This document shows positions 43,937 to 54,356 of a stretch of DNA of 64,000 bases, piece after piece. The translations under genes and the position numbers were made by a program. Below the pieces are notes generated by a model. The model was not told the DNA's origin and searched no databases. It was given only the letters and a program-made list of their open reading frames with translations. The first letter of the stretch is position 1. Each line of letters opens with the position of its first letter. The stretch is taken from assembly GCF_033568475.1 (NCBI RefSeq), contig NC_133123.1, positions 157,061,753 to 157,125,752 on the forward strand, given 5' to 3'. The DNA comes from Henckelia pumila. Taxonomy: Eukaryota > Streptophyta > Magnoliopsida > Lamiales > Gesneriaceae.

Positions 43937-45012
43937 AATTTTATAAGAGTTTCGTACAAAAACTGAAGTACAAAAACTGAAAAACAAAGACATAAAAAAT
44001 ATATTTTATAGTGAACTCATGAACATCCCAAGTTACTTATTACTTAGGTTTAAAAAAACCGCCTAGGTGACTAGAAAGTGGGTCGCCGCCCGCCTACAGC
44101 TTTTTAGAACATTGGGCACAACATCGCTCCAATATCTAACTAAGAAACAATCCTCTGAGTCAGAATGAACCAGCTATATGCACAAACTTAATTTCAACAG
44201 ATAATTCAAAATATGTCAACTTCTATCAAACAGGCAACGACAACCGCATCTAAAACCCTAGAGAAAGACCAGAAAATGTCTACTGACAAGGACAGATATA
44301 GACTAGATCTTTAAGCATCCTGCTTAAAATCTCTAACAGAACAATAGAAGCTCAAATTGTGTTGTTAGCCTGAAAGAAAATAAAGCAAAGACAGATCTGA
44401 TCCCATATCAATTCAAGCGTTCCGCATTCGGCTCCTCTTCAATTTCCACCAAATCGGAAACAATAAGTTGATGGCAGATTAGAAGATCTAAATTGCATCA
44501 GCTACTTCGCACCTTGACCTATCTATCCAGACTCAAGCAAGATCCATCAGAAATAATTTTTCTAAACTCTTTTTGCCTTGTAATAGATTAGGGCCTCGCA
44601 CCCAAACACTGATCCATCCAATCAAAGTGATTCTATCGAACATTTACTCCAAGATCAAGCACTAATCTACCTCCACATGCAATCCAAACAAGGCAAGAAA
44701 CTAAAAATCTACCTATTTCTCCGTTGCTCACACAGAAGACAAGAAAAAACGAACAAGGATTATCTCTTCTCAATCCAAAGTCAATATCTATCACATAAAA
44801 ATCTCATTGCCCATTAGCCACGATGCAGTTCAAATTCACAATTTCAAGAAAAAGAGCTAGATCTAAGATTCAAACGGCTCAAAACCTCGTAAAATCAGCA
44901 AGATAAAGAAAAAAGATCTCACCTTTGAGGTAGGTGGTGATGAATCGAAATGGGGTGGCTTAAACTGCTTCAAGATCGAAACTTTTGCTCACAGAAAAAT
45001 GCGGGGGGAGTG
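43336..45012 (-). promoter_or_regulatory. 5' UTR, leader intron and promoter edge of the malate dehydrogenase gene
   Basis: The minus strand reads CTATTCAG immediately before GTTGTAAG-ATG, an acceptor only eight bases upstream of the start codon. A matching donor, CTCAAAG/GTGAGATC, lies at 44922, giving a predicted leader intron of 43344-44922 (about 1.58 kb, of which 550 bp is a hAT MITE). Exon 1 would run from 44923 to about 45000. A TACAAATACA segment on the minus strand near 45012-45022 may be the TATA element. The intron is a prediction from splice-site sequence, not shown by transcripts. Confidence 0.65.
43565..44114. mobile_element. hAT-type MITE in the leader intron of malate dehydrogenase
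   Basis: A 550-bp element flanked by the perfect 8-bp duplication GGCACAAC (43557-43564 and 44115-44122). Ends: CAGTGTTCTACAAGGC, and on the right the reverse complement CAATGTTCTAAAAAGC. The left third is packed with CGCCTAGGCGG-type palindromes; the middle has an ATT microsatellite at about 43904-43935. Confidence 0.88.
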
Positions 45013-45268
45013 TATTTGTAGGGATTTGGTTATCTTAGTTTCTCCGTCGCTGAGCTTCGGGGAAATCCACGAATGAAAGAAAGTTCCTGTATTTCAGACG
45101 GGAAAAGGCACAAATGTATAGAGGATCTCTTTGGTGGTGATCCCAGATTCTTCAAAGGGAGATCCTGGCCTTACGTTCATGTGTCCACGTGTTGTTTCAA
45201 CGGCCACGATGACTGTGAAAAAGACGAATAAATCATACTGTAGGTAGGACTTGTGGGGCTTTGTACTG

Positions 45269-45500
45269 CCCATGTGCTATATTCAAAGGCCATATTTTTT
45301 TGGATTTAATATGATTTCATTTCAAATGATATTATATTAAATCCCAAAACATATGAGCTGTTGGATTCCCATTTGGATAGTGGTCTACCCATGTGCTACA
45401 TCCAAGGGCCCATGTTTTTTGGAATTTGATATGATCTCATTTCAAATGAGATTATATTAAATCCCAAAAAATATGGGCCGTTGGATTCCCATTGGGATAG
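45269..45500. repeat. Tandem duplication of a 119-bp palindromic unit upstream of malate dehydrogenase
   Basis: Two units start CCCATGTGCTA at 45269 and 45388, each ending near GTTGGATTCCCAT. The second unit folds almost end to end: GGCCCATG-TTTTTTGG at 45407 pairs with CCAAAAAATATGGGCC ending at 45479, with only a few mismatches over 36-bp arms. It may be a duplicated small foldback element. The location is about 260-490 bp upstream of the predicted transcription start. Confidence 0.8.
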
Positions 45501-45919
45501 CATAGACAAAACCGACTTGTGGCTTGTCTAATGTTGCTTTTTATGCTGAGTTTTCGAAAGATATTTTGTGTCGTAACATTGAGATTTTGGTATTTACATG
45601 TAATTTGATATCGTGAGGTCGAAGTTTGGTTTTTATCTCATAAATTAGATTTGGTTTTGGGGTTGGTTCTTATTTGTTTTTGAAGCCACTAAATATAATG
45701 AATATTATTTATTTGACATCAATATTATTTCATATGTGTGATTACTCATGTTACTATAGTAAAATTATATTACATATATTAAAATCTACCCGATTAAGAT
45801 GAAAAAAAATTTCTTTCTTTCACTTTGAAATATTGAGCGTTAATAAGAATTTTTTTTTCCTTTCATTTTGAAATATTGAGTGTTAATCTGTTTTATTTTG
45901 ATTAGATGGAGTTTAATGT

Positions 45920-46137
45920 AGAGATGAGATACCGAATCAAAATACCAATTTTTTGGGATATCGTATCGAAACTTTTTTGATATAGACATTTTTTTGATAT
46001 ATCAAATTTTTTTCGGTATCTGTACGATATCAGTATGTATTTTTTCTATACCAAAATTTCGAAATTTCGATAAGATATCGATATGAATTTTTTTCATACC
46101 AATATTTTTGATACGATATACCAAAAATCCACCCTAG
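45920..46137. mobile_element. GATATCG/GGTAT-rich hAT-type MITE
   Basis: A 218-bp segment flanked by the perfect 8-bp duplication TTTAATGT (45912-45919 and 46138-46145). Ends AGAGATGAGAT and, reverse complemented, CTAGGGTGGAT are weakly inverted. The inside is made of repeated ATACCA, GATATCG and CGAAATTTCG motifs. No coding. Confidence 0.65.
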
Positions 46138-46486
46138 TTTAATGTATATAAGGGAGCTTATTTGTACCATATGACTATATAAGAGAGAATCAATGTCGAA
46201 TAATCTTATTCGGAGGGTTTAGTTGCTCCGATAAAAAAAAATACCCAAAAAAAATCGATTTTATTTGATGAAAATCAAACTTTAACAAATTAAAGAACTA
46301 AAACCCAAAAATAGTCAACTTACATAACTAAAATCTAATTTCCTTTTTTTTTTCCTATAAAAGATGTCTTTAATCCTTGATTTGTAAACCTCTATCTCGA
46401 TTATATAGGTCACGTTTTTTTTCCAAATATATAAACATATCCATATATTTAGTAATAGTTTTTTAGACTTCTTTACTAATATATTC

Positions 46487-47829
46487 TGTTGGGATCGGTT
46501 CAGAGGGTAGAGGGGGGGTGAATACACTCTGAAACTTTTCTTCTTCTTCTTTAAAATGATCAAGTGAGGTTTAGTTCACTTAATCAGTTTTCTCAACTTC
46601 TAAAACGTTTTGAACAACTTAAATAGTGCGGAAATAGTTCAGAGGTTTTAGTGATGCAAAGTTTATAATGCAATGTATGAGCAGGATGTAAGATAAATGG
46701 CAGTAAATGCTAAAGCACGATTTTATGGAAGTTCGAAGGCTTAATCCTTCTACGTCTCCCCTTCTTCCACTTAGGAAGGAATTCACTAGAAGACTTTGGT
46801 TATTACAACGTCTTGTAATACACCCACTTCAGACTTAGGACTTATCCAATGCCTAATCCGAAACTCCTAGATTTACACAGATAAGATTCTCAGTTCTTAT
46901 CAGACTGGTGGAAGCTTTCAGAGCAGCTTCAAGTCTCTTCAACACTGAGTATAGTTGAGTTGAGCTTCTCAGACTGCAGAGCGGTCGAGAGGCTTGAAAA
47001 CCCTAGGATGATCCTTGACGATCAGATATGTGAACTGTAGGCGAGGGTTTATTTGAGCAGCAGATGAATGATCTTGTAAGTGTGCTCAAGTATATCAGAT
47101 GAGGACTTTTGATATTAGTCAAGTGATTGAAATTTTTCTGAGTTGCTTGTCTCTCTTCGTTGTCTCGTATCACTTGTTGTTGTTCTTGTTGTTATTCTCT
47201 TTTTGAGCAATCTTCCCTTTATATAGGTCAATCATCAACGTCTTTATTTTGAACGTTCTGATGCTGCATTGAATGCACATTTAATGCTCATAAATGCATT
47301 GATGATTCTGCATGAGGATCGTACACTGCAGACAACTTCCAGGGTCCAAAACTGGAATAAACGGTCGAATGCTTTATCTGCAGTCATTCTGTGTTTTTGC
47401 CATTTTGGTACAACCTGTTGTCTTGATTTGCAGGAGTCAACAAATCTTCTGAAACGCCGGTTCTGCTTTTAATAAAAGATCCTGCAAAGAACATCTTGTC
47501 ACAGGTACTTGTCTCGAGATATCTAGATAGGCAGTTGGCATTCTACCGGTAGAGATATTTGTCCTCTGCTGGTTTGAATAACCAGTCGATAAGCTTGTGA
47601 CTTCAACCGGTCGAGAGATAAAGGCGGTTGACAAGCTTCCGGTAGATAGATTTATCCTCTGCTGGTTTTGATAGCCAGTCGATAGGCTTGTGACTTCAGC
47701 CGGTCGAGAGCAAAGGCGGTTGACAAGCTTCCGGTAGAAGTTGTAGTAGATTCCTGAAATACAATGGTTGGCAGCACATTCCTATACAATGAGTTGTTGT
47801 TTGTTATCACCAAAATATCGGATTCAACA
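46487..47829 (-). repeat. 3' LTR of the Sirevirus
   Basis: 1343 bp. It contains two units of a 94-bp tandem repeat (marked by CCTCTGCTGG at 47562 and 47656) and a TATA-like minus-strand CCTATATAAA at 47218-47227. The ORFs at 47269 and 47437 recur in the other LTR and are not genes. Confidence 0.95.
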
Positions 47830-47843
47830 ATTTCCCCCTTTTT
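47830..47843 (-). other. Polypurine tract of the Sirevirus
   Basis: The minus strand reads AAAAAGGGGGAAAT immediately before the LTR start, preceded by TTTTGTCATCACC, the conserved Sirevirus context. Confidence 0.92.
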
Positions 47844-47997
47844 GGTGATGACAAAACTTAAGTGCTCCAAGAACAATATGAAAGCATTAAAATGAACTTC
47901 ATTGAGAGAATGAATTTCATTAAGTACAATAAGCATTTTTATTACACCTACAGAAAAAAATACTGCAGCTGCGATAAGTAAAGAAGAGATAAGTTGT

Positions 47998-50763
47998 TCA
48001 TCTTTTGAACCAACTGGCTCCTCCTGACCTATCGCCTTCTCTTCTTCTTCTGTCGGCTTCTTCTTTTCTTCTGGACTCTTCTTCACGTCTTCTTGCCTCT
48101 GCTGCTCTACGTTGCTCTTCTTCCCCCTTTTTGGCATCACCTTGGTTGAGCCGAAGGATGACCTCAGTGAGTTGAGTGCCAAGGCAGGCTTGCATAGTGT
48201 CTATTTTTGCATCGATTTGAGCAAGTAGAGTGGCTTGCATAGTGTCCATCCGATCATTCAACTGCTTATGAAGGCGATTTTCGGATCGGATAACTTGTTC
48301 GGAGACGGTAGAGAGCGTGTTGATTTGAGTGCGATGATGATTAGTGATCTCTGTGGACAGACGAGCAAGGTCTCGAGACACGGTCTCGAAATGCCGAATC
48401 ATCGTCTGGCGTGAATTATCGACCGATAAGGATGAGTTTGTTATGTCTTGAGAGAAGGACCTAACCGTTTGCATGAGCTCATGAAGCCGATTTATCAAGG
48501 TATGATCTAGAGCTGCGGCCATGGCTTCAATTAAAGAATCATCAGTCTGAATCATTTGCCCTTCTGGGTCATTTCTTGGTGAAACCGGGCTAGACTCACG
48601 ATGATGTGGTGCGGGTGAACTTGCTGGAGAGCTACCCGATGGACCTTCCAATAATGGTACAGTTGGAGATGTAATAGTTTCGACTGCAGCCAATATGGTT
48701 GGTGGAGTACCAGGATCAGCACTTGGTTCATCCATAATGAGATCTTCCATAAACTTTTCAGTAGATGGAGACGGTTGAAGTGCTGGATCAGCATCAGTCA
48801 CTTGCTGTTCTGGAGATGCAGGTGATACAATAGTGCTTGATATCTCCGTTGGAGGCACTGTTGCTTCACTACTGCAAGGAGCCTCTGTCACAGAGGTGAC
48901 AGGTATCTCTTGTGCAACCACTTCTAAAACATCTTGTGAATGACCGGGAGAAGTGTGAGCGGTCGTCACGGGAGAGGAGTGAGCAATCACAACTGCTTCC
49001 GGTTGAGTAACTGCTTGGACTGCGGTTGAGGAGGGGTCGACCGATGAAGATGCTGCCACATTCGATCTTAGAGCATATGATTGAAAGAGGTCAGCAGTGA
49101 TGAGATCGGTCAGAATCCCATCTGAAGAAGGGAGAGCATAGACGTCTTCTTCACCCTGATCTTGAGTGAGAAAGGTTTTCATCATCACTTGTGCTTCCAG
49201 CACATAAGCTTGCAAACAGGCTGCTGAAGCTGGTGTTTTGACATTGTTGAGAGCTTGGAAGTGCTGAAGTAGTTGAGTGATTTGACGTAGACTATCCTGT
49301 AGTCCAGTCAAAATCACAAAGTCATCGGCAGCGGTAGGACTCTTGGATTTGAAATTCTTGACACGCTCATTAATTAGCAGTGATAGCAGGCTTCCTCGAA
49401 GCTTCAAGTCTATGAGATGTCTTCTTCCCAGAGCCTCCACGATGTCTTCAGTATCAGCAAATAGAAGCATCTTCTGCTCAATGACGTTTAGAGATTTCCA
49501 TTTAGGAAATATTTGAGCGAGTGTCAAGTGAGTGCGGGAGTGATGCCATCTGTCAAAACGTTGTAGATGACGCTTAACAGTACGGAGCACGTGGGAGATG
49601 ATCATATTGAGTTCTATCGTAGCTGCTGGTTGAGCCTTGGGTGTGTAGATCATCACACCTTTCCCTTTGTCTTTGGGATCAGCTAGAGTGACCTCAGGAG
49701 CTGATGAGGCACCTTCCCGGATTATCACACCTTTTGTAGGACGAGGAGCAGTAGAAGCTACAACGGTAGTAGTCTCGACCGTTGGCAGGGTAGGAGCAAG
49801 TCCAGAAAGAGACTTTAGCTTCTTGTGCTGCCTCTTCTTCTCGCCTGCAGGCGTGGATGACACAGCTGCTTTGGAGACCGAAGGGGATGACCTGCTGAAA
49901 GCTTGAATCAGTGGAACATTCTCACGTGATTCATCTTCAGAGTCAGATTCGATGATCAGTTGACGCTTGGCAGACTTTTTGGTATGGACTGGTTTGGCCA
50001 CGACCGAAACCGTTGAAAGCGGTTGAGGGATAGCAATAACCTTTGCGGTTGAGGGCAAGGTGTCGACCGCAGTCTCTTTCTTGTTCAGGAATTTGAGAAT
50101 CGTAGACTTGTTGAGCCATTTGGTGGGATGCAGAGGCTCAGTCTTGGAAAAGTCTACTCCAAGGACGCCCAAGATGTGGCAGATTTGCAAAGCAAATCCC
50201 TCGGATTGCCCTTTGCCCCTGATCATTTCACATAGAATATTGAACAGAATGTCTGACCAGTTTATGTTGATCTTGGAGGCAATACAAGCCATGTATTGAA
50301 ATTTCTCCAGCGTCACCTTGTCGTAAGATCCAGCCTTGGCCAGAAGATTCTTGGCCACGATATTAGTCAGTAGCCTGAATGGAGCTTTGAGAGATGTCTT
50401 CTGGGCCGGCAGTTTGATCGGAGCATCAGTAGTTGAGAACTCCTTCAACCAATAAGAGCAGTTACCATCTGGAAGATCCGTGCATTTTGTCAAACCCCTG
50501 GAGGGCAGATCAAATGTGCTGGCGAAGAACTTCTGATTGAAGGAGTAGACCTCTGTCTTGATCAAGCATTTGATAGTCCCATGCTCGATTTGAGCGGTTG
50601 CGAAGAACTCCTTCAAAACAGGCAAATCGCAGATGGCGCTGCATTCCAGAAATTTCTTCAGTCCAGAGGCTTCAAGCATGGTGAAGACCTCAGTTATTCC
50701 TGCGTTGTTTGCCTTAACAACGGAATCAAAGTTGATGGCGAGGCAAGTCTTCTGGATCGACAT
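47998..50763 (-). CDS. Sirevirus third ORF (envelope position), function unknown
   Basis: 921 residues from ATG 50763 (MSIQKTCLAINFDSV). The frame is open 78 codons further up, to 50997, but that part spans a TATA box and is AT-rich. Residues 1 to about 240 form a compact domain (LKKFLECSAICDLPVLKEFF, PFRLLTNIVAKNLLAKAGSYD) like proteins I recall from Sireviruses of Lamiales genomes. The middle is Ser/Thr/Pro-rich with acidic and basic patches (ESDSEDESRE, KKRQHKKLKS). The last 130 residues are coiled-coil-like, with an Arg/Glu-rich tail (EARRREEESRRKEEADRRRR). I see no signal peptide or transmembrane segment, so an envelope role is not supported. It is in a different frame from pol, separated by 365 bases. 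Confidence 0.8.
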   Translation of the reverse strand: MSIQKTCLAINFDSVVKANNAGITEVFTMLEASGLKKFLECSAICDLPVLKEFFATAQIEHGTIKCLIKTEVYSFNQKFFASTFDLPSRGLTKCTDLPDGNCSYWLKEFSTTDAPIKLPAQKTSLKAPFRLLTNIVAKNLLAKAGSYDKVTLEKFQYMACIASKININWSDILFNILCEMIRGKGQSEGFALQICHILGVLGVDFSKTEPLHPTKWLNKSTILKFLNKKETAVDTLPSTAKVIAIPQPLSTVSVVAKPVHTKKSAKRQLIIESDSEDESRENVPLIQAFSRSSPSVSKAAVSSTPAGEKKRQHKKLKSLSGLAPTLPTVETTTVVASTAPRPTKGVIIREGASSAPEVTLADPKDKGKGVMIYTPKAQPAATIELNMIISHVLRTVKRHLQRFDRWHHSRTHLTLAQIFPKWKSLNVIEQKMLLFADTEDIVEALGRRHLIDLKLRGSLLSLLINERVKNFKSKSPTAADDFVILTGLQDSLRQITQLLQHFQALNNVKTPASAACLQAYVLEAQVMMKTFLTQDQGEEDVYALPSSDGILTDLITADLFQSYALRSNVAASSSVDPSSTAVQAVTQPEAVVIAHSSPVTTAHTSPGHSQDVLEVVAQEIPVTSVTEAPCSSEATVPPTEISSTIVSPASPEQQVTDADPALQPSPSTEKFMEDLIMDEPSADPGTPPTILAAVETITSPTVPLLEGPSGSSPASSPAPHHRESSPVSPRNDPEGQMIQTDDSLIEAMAAALDHTLINRLHELMQTVRSFSQDITNSSLSVDNSRQTMIRHFETVSRDLARLSTEITNHHRTQINTLSTVSEQVIRSENRLHKQLNDRMDTMQATLLAQIDAKIDTMQACLGTQLTEVILRLNQGDAKKGEEEQRRAAEARRREEESRRKEEADRRRREGDRSGGASWFKR

Positions 50764-50887
50764 GATATCTGTAGATAAGAACTCGAGCAAAGAGTAAGCA
50801 AAAGCTTGAGAGTAATTCGATGGAGCGTTTAATACAATATGAAAGTTTTTAGCAAAGGTGAAAGATTGATATACGAGTGTAAAGAAG

Positions 50888-50895
50888 TATATATA
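50888..50895 (-). promoter_or_regulatory. TATA box upstream of Sirevirus ORF3
   Basis: TATATATA on the minus strand, in the context CCTATATATAC, lies 125-132 bases upstream of the ORF3 ATG. It could give ORF3 its own transcript. Direct observation of the motif; promoter activity is inference. Confidence 0.45.
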
Positions 50896-51104
50896 GGAAC
50901 CTATGGGCCATAGGGTGATGTCATGAAAAGTATTTTTGAAATTCAAAAAGTTTTGAAGAGCATAATCACGGCGCCCAATTAATGTCATTTGGTTCAAAGC
51001 ACCAAGCTGCTAGTACGAAGCCTGTCAGAGACTAGTTAAAGGCGGATGATATGACAATATTAATGGCAACGTAACAGCTAATCTATTAATGTCATATTGA
51101 CAAT

Positions 51105-51118
51105 CATTTCCCCCTAAA
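51105..51118 (-). other. Internal purine tract between pol and ORF3
   Basis: The minus strand reads TTTAGGGGGAAATG, close to the tract at the 3' LTR, just after the pol stop. Extra internal polypurine tracts are described for Sireviruses. Confidence 0.6.
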
Positions 51119-51128
51119 CACATGCATA

Positions 51129-54100
51129 CTAACTTAAATCTACTAAGCCAAGAATATTTCGAAAATATGAAAACTTAGCGTCCGGTAGAGGCTTGGTGAA
51201 TATGTCTGCTGCTTGCTGATCGGTAGAGATGTATTCCAGCCTGATTTCCTTCTTTAAGACATGATCTCGGATAAAGTGATGCCTGACATCAATGTGCTTT
51301 GTCCGAGAGTGCATCACTGGATTGTGAGTGATGGCTATGGCACTTGTATTGTCACAGTAGATTGGAGCTTCACTCGACCGAATCCCATAATCATTAAGCT
51401 GCTGTTGAATCCAGAGTATTTGAGCACAACAGCTGCCAGCAGCAAGGTATTCTGCTTCGGCGGTCGAGGTAGCAATTGATGTCTGCTTCTTACTTGACCA
51501 CGAAATTAGTCTATCTCCAAGGAATTGACATGTGCCACTTGTACTTTTGCGATCAATTCTACAACCTGCATAATCTGCATCTGAATAGCCAATAAGATTA
51601 AGATTTGAATCTTTGGGATACCAAAGACCCACATTAGTAGTTCCTTTAATATATTTAAGTATTCGTTTGGTAGCAATGAAATGAGATTGCTTAGGTGCGG
51701 CTTGAAATCTAGCACATAAACAAACTGAATACATGATATCCGGTCGACTGGCAGTCAAATAGAGCAGTGAACCAATAAGGCCTCGATACATGGTTACCTC
51801 GACCGGAATTCCCCCTTCATCTTTATCAAGCTTAATTGATGTACTCATGGGGGTAGATACAGTTGAGCATTGTTCCATTCCAAACTTCTTTACCAATTCC
51901 TTGGCATACTTGGACTGATTGATGAATATTCCAGTTTCAAGTTGCTTTACTTGAAGTCCAAGAAAGAAGTTTAGCTCGCCCATCATGCTCATTTCAAACT
52001 TCTCCTTCATCAGTTTAGAGAACTTTGAGCACAACTTGGGGTTAGTTGACCCAAATATAATGTCATCAACATAAATTTGTACTAGTAACACATGATCACC
52101 TTTTACAAATTTAAACAGGGTCTTATCGACCGTTCCAATTTGGAAATCATGTTCCAGTAAAAATTTTAGCAAGGTGTCATACCAAGCACGCGGTGCTTGT
52201 TTTAATCCATAGAGAGCTTTGTCAAGTTTATAGATATATTGAGGATGAGTAGGATTGACAAAACCTGGTGGTTGTTCAACGTACACCTCTTCTTGAAGTA
52301 GACCATTGAGGAATGCAGACTTCACATCCATTTGATAAACTTTAAAATTCTTGAAGGCTGCATAAGCAAGAAAGATGCGGATTGCTTCTAGTCTTGCAAC
52401 TGGCGCGAAAGATTCCTCAAAGTCTATGCCTTCTTCTTGTCTGAATCCTTGAGCAACAAGTCGAGCTTTGTTACGCACAACAGTGCCATGTTCATCGAGC
52501 TTGTTACGAAACACCCATCTGGTTCCAATCACATTTTGATTTTTCGGTCGAGGAACTAGATGCCAAACATTGTTGCGGGTAAATTGATTCAACTCTTCTT
52601 GCATAGCTTCAATCCAGCTGGCATCTGATAGAGCTTCATCTATTTTCTTGGGCTCTATCTGAGATATGAAAGCTGCATGCAAGAATTCATTAATCATTTG
52701 ACCACGTGTTTTTCGAGGAGCAGAAGGGTCACCTATGACCAACCCAGGTGGATGATCTTTGTTCCACCTAAAATAATTCCTTAAAGGGTTGTCATCAATT
52801 AGTTGATGAACGTCCTCGTTTACTGGATCATCATTGGCTGGAGGATTGTTATCAACCGGTGGATCCACTTCTGGCCTTGTTTGATCACACCCGGTAGAGG
52901 GAACTGGATCATCCTTCTTTGGAGGATATAGATCACTGTCACTCTCTTCCTGAAGATTTGTGTTTTCCAGTCTGTGACTCAGATCATTTATGCTCCCTTG
53001 AGTTTGTTCTGTACATAGAGTAGATTCATCAAAAACAACATGAATGGTTTCCTCGACCGTTAGTGATCTTTGATTGAACACTCGATAAGCTCTGCTAACG
53101 GCTGAGTAACCAATAAAAGTTCCTTCGTCTGCTTTGGCATCGAAGGCTGTCAAATGGTTTTTGCCATTGTTGTGGATAAAGCATTTGCACCCAAAAATTT
53201 TGAAATAAGAAATATCAGGTTTTGTGCCATTCCAGATCTCATATGGAGTTTTGTTAAATCGTTTATTAATCATAGATCTGTTTTGAGTATAGCAAGCTGT
53301 GTTAACTGCTTCTGCCCAAAGTCTTTGAGAAACATTTGAATCAGCAATCATAGTTCTGGCTGCTTCTTTTAAAGTACGGTTCCTTCTTTCAGCCACCCCA
53401 TTTTGCTGTGGGGATCTAGCAGCTGACAACTCATGCTTGATTCCCTGATCATCTAGATAAGTCATAAGAGTGGTGTTTAAAAATTCAGTCCCTCTATCAC
53501 TCCTGATTCTATCTATCACAGTAGATTGTTCATTTTGCAAGCGTTTAAAAAGCTTAATCAGGTGAGGTGCAGTTTGATCTTTTGAAGAGAGAAAGATGAC
53601 CCAAGTAAATCGAGAAAAGTCATCTATAACAATAAGAGCATATCTCATTCCCCCTATGCTTCTTACTGGTATAGGACCAAATAGGTCCATGTGAAGTAAG
53701 TCTAAACATTTGGAAGAAGACATACACCCTTTATTTTTAAAAGTTGCTCTCACCTGCTTTCCTAGTTGACAAGCAGGACAAACTTTGTCTTTTATAAAAT
53801 CTCCTTCGGGCAGACCAGAAACCAAATCATGCTTCCTCAGGTTAAAAATGGACTTAAAATTTAGATGATTTAACCGCTTATGCCACAACCAATGTTTATC
53901 ATGATGAGCAGTAAGACAAGTAGGTGAAGAAATATGTGAGCAAGACCAGTTTACCTTGTAGGTGTTTAGGTCTCGTACACCGGTCATAAGAGTCTCACCT
54001 TTGTCATTTTTTATGAGGCAAGTGTGTTTGTGAAACTCGACCGAATGATCATTGTCACATAGTTGACTAATACTTATCAAATTATAGCATAGTTTGTCAA

Positions 54101-54356
54101 CAAGTAACACATCTTTAATAATGATGTTACCATGGATGATCTTACCCTTACCCACGGTTTTACCTTTGGAGTTGTCTCCAAAGCTGATCTTTGGTCCTTT
54201 GCACAACACCACTTCTGTTAGAAGTTCTGGATTCCCTGTCATGTGTCGTGAGCAACCGCTATCTAAATACCAGGTAGTGTCCTTGATAGAAGTGGTTTTC
54301 TCGCCCGTTTGGACTTTTAGTACCTGCAAAGAGTGAAGAACTTTTGGTACCCATAT
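51129..54356 (-). CDS. Sirevirus pol: protease, integrase, reverse transcriptase, RNase H
   Basis: About 1075 residues read from just after the TAG that ends gag (the next in-frame residues are IWVPKVLH) to a TAG at 51129. No separate ATG is evident at the start, so it is probably made as a fusion with gag. Domains: protease [13 protein letters not shown] (about residues 28-41); integrase zinc region ([21 protein letters not shown]); catalytic core [64 protein letters not shown] and the active site YVDDIIFGS; RNase [18 protein letters not shown] and [13 protein letters not shown]. All catalytic positions look intact. It copies element RNA into DNA and integrates it. Confidence 0.94.
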   Translation of the reverse strand: MWVPKVLHSLQVLKVQTGEKTTSIKDTTWYLDSGCSRHMTGNPELLTEVVLCKGPKISFGDNSKGKTVGKGKIIHGNIIIKDVLLVDKLCYNLISISQLCDNDHSVEFHKHTCLIKNDKGETLMTGVRDLNTYKVNWSCSHISSPTCLTAHHDKHWLWHKRLNHLNFKSIFNLRKHDLVSGLPEGDFIKDKVCPACQLGKQVRATFKNKGCMSSSKCLDLLHMDLFGPIPVRSIGGMRYALIVIDDFSRFTWVIFLSSKDQTAPHLIKLFKRLQNEQSTVIDRIRSDRGTEFLNTTLMTYLDDQGIKHELSAARSPQQNGVAERRNRTLKEAARTMIADSNVSQRLWAEAVNTACYTQNRSMINKRFNKTPYEIWNGTKPDISYFKIFGCKCFIHNNGKNHLTAFDAKADEGTFIGYSAVSRAYRVFNQRSLTVEETIHVVFDESTLCTEQTQGSINDLSHRLENTNLQEESDSDLYPPKKDDPVPSTGCDQTRPEVDPPVDNNPPANDDPVNEDVHQLIDDNPLRNYFRWNKDHPPGLVIGDPSAPRKTRGQMINEFLHAAFISQIEPKKIDEALSDASWIEAMQEELNQFTRNNVWHLVPRPKNQNVIGTRWVFRNKLDEHGTVVRNKARLVAQGFRQEEGIDFEESFAPVARLEAIRIFLAYAAFKNFKVYQMDVKSAFLNGLLQEEVYVEQPPGFVNPTHPQYIYKLDKALYGLKQAPRAWYDTLLKFLLEHDFQIGTVDKTLFKFVKGDHVLLVQIYVDDIIFGSTNPKLCSKFSKLMKEKFEMSMMGELNFFLGLQVKQLETGIFINQSKYAKELVKKFGMEQCSTVSTPMSTSIKLDKDEGGIPVEVTMYRGLIGSLLYLTASRPDIMYSVCLCARFQAAPKQSHFIATKRILKYIKGTTNVGLWYPKDSNLNLIGYSDADYAGCRIDRKSTSGTCQFLGDRLISWSSKKQTSIATSTAEAEYLAAGSCCAQILWIQQQLNDYGIRSSEAPIYCDNTSAIAITHNPVMHSRTKHIDVRHHFIRDHVLKKEIRLEYISTDQQAADIFTKPLPDAKFSYFRNILGLVDLS

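Noticed and set aside
47998-50997. Calling ORF3 an envelope protein
   Set aside because: No signal peptide, transmembrane helix or cleavage motif is visible; only the position suggests it.
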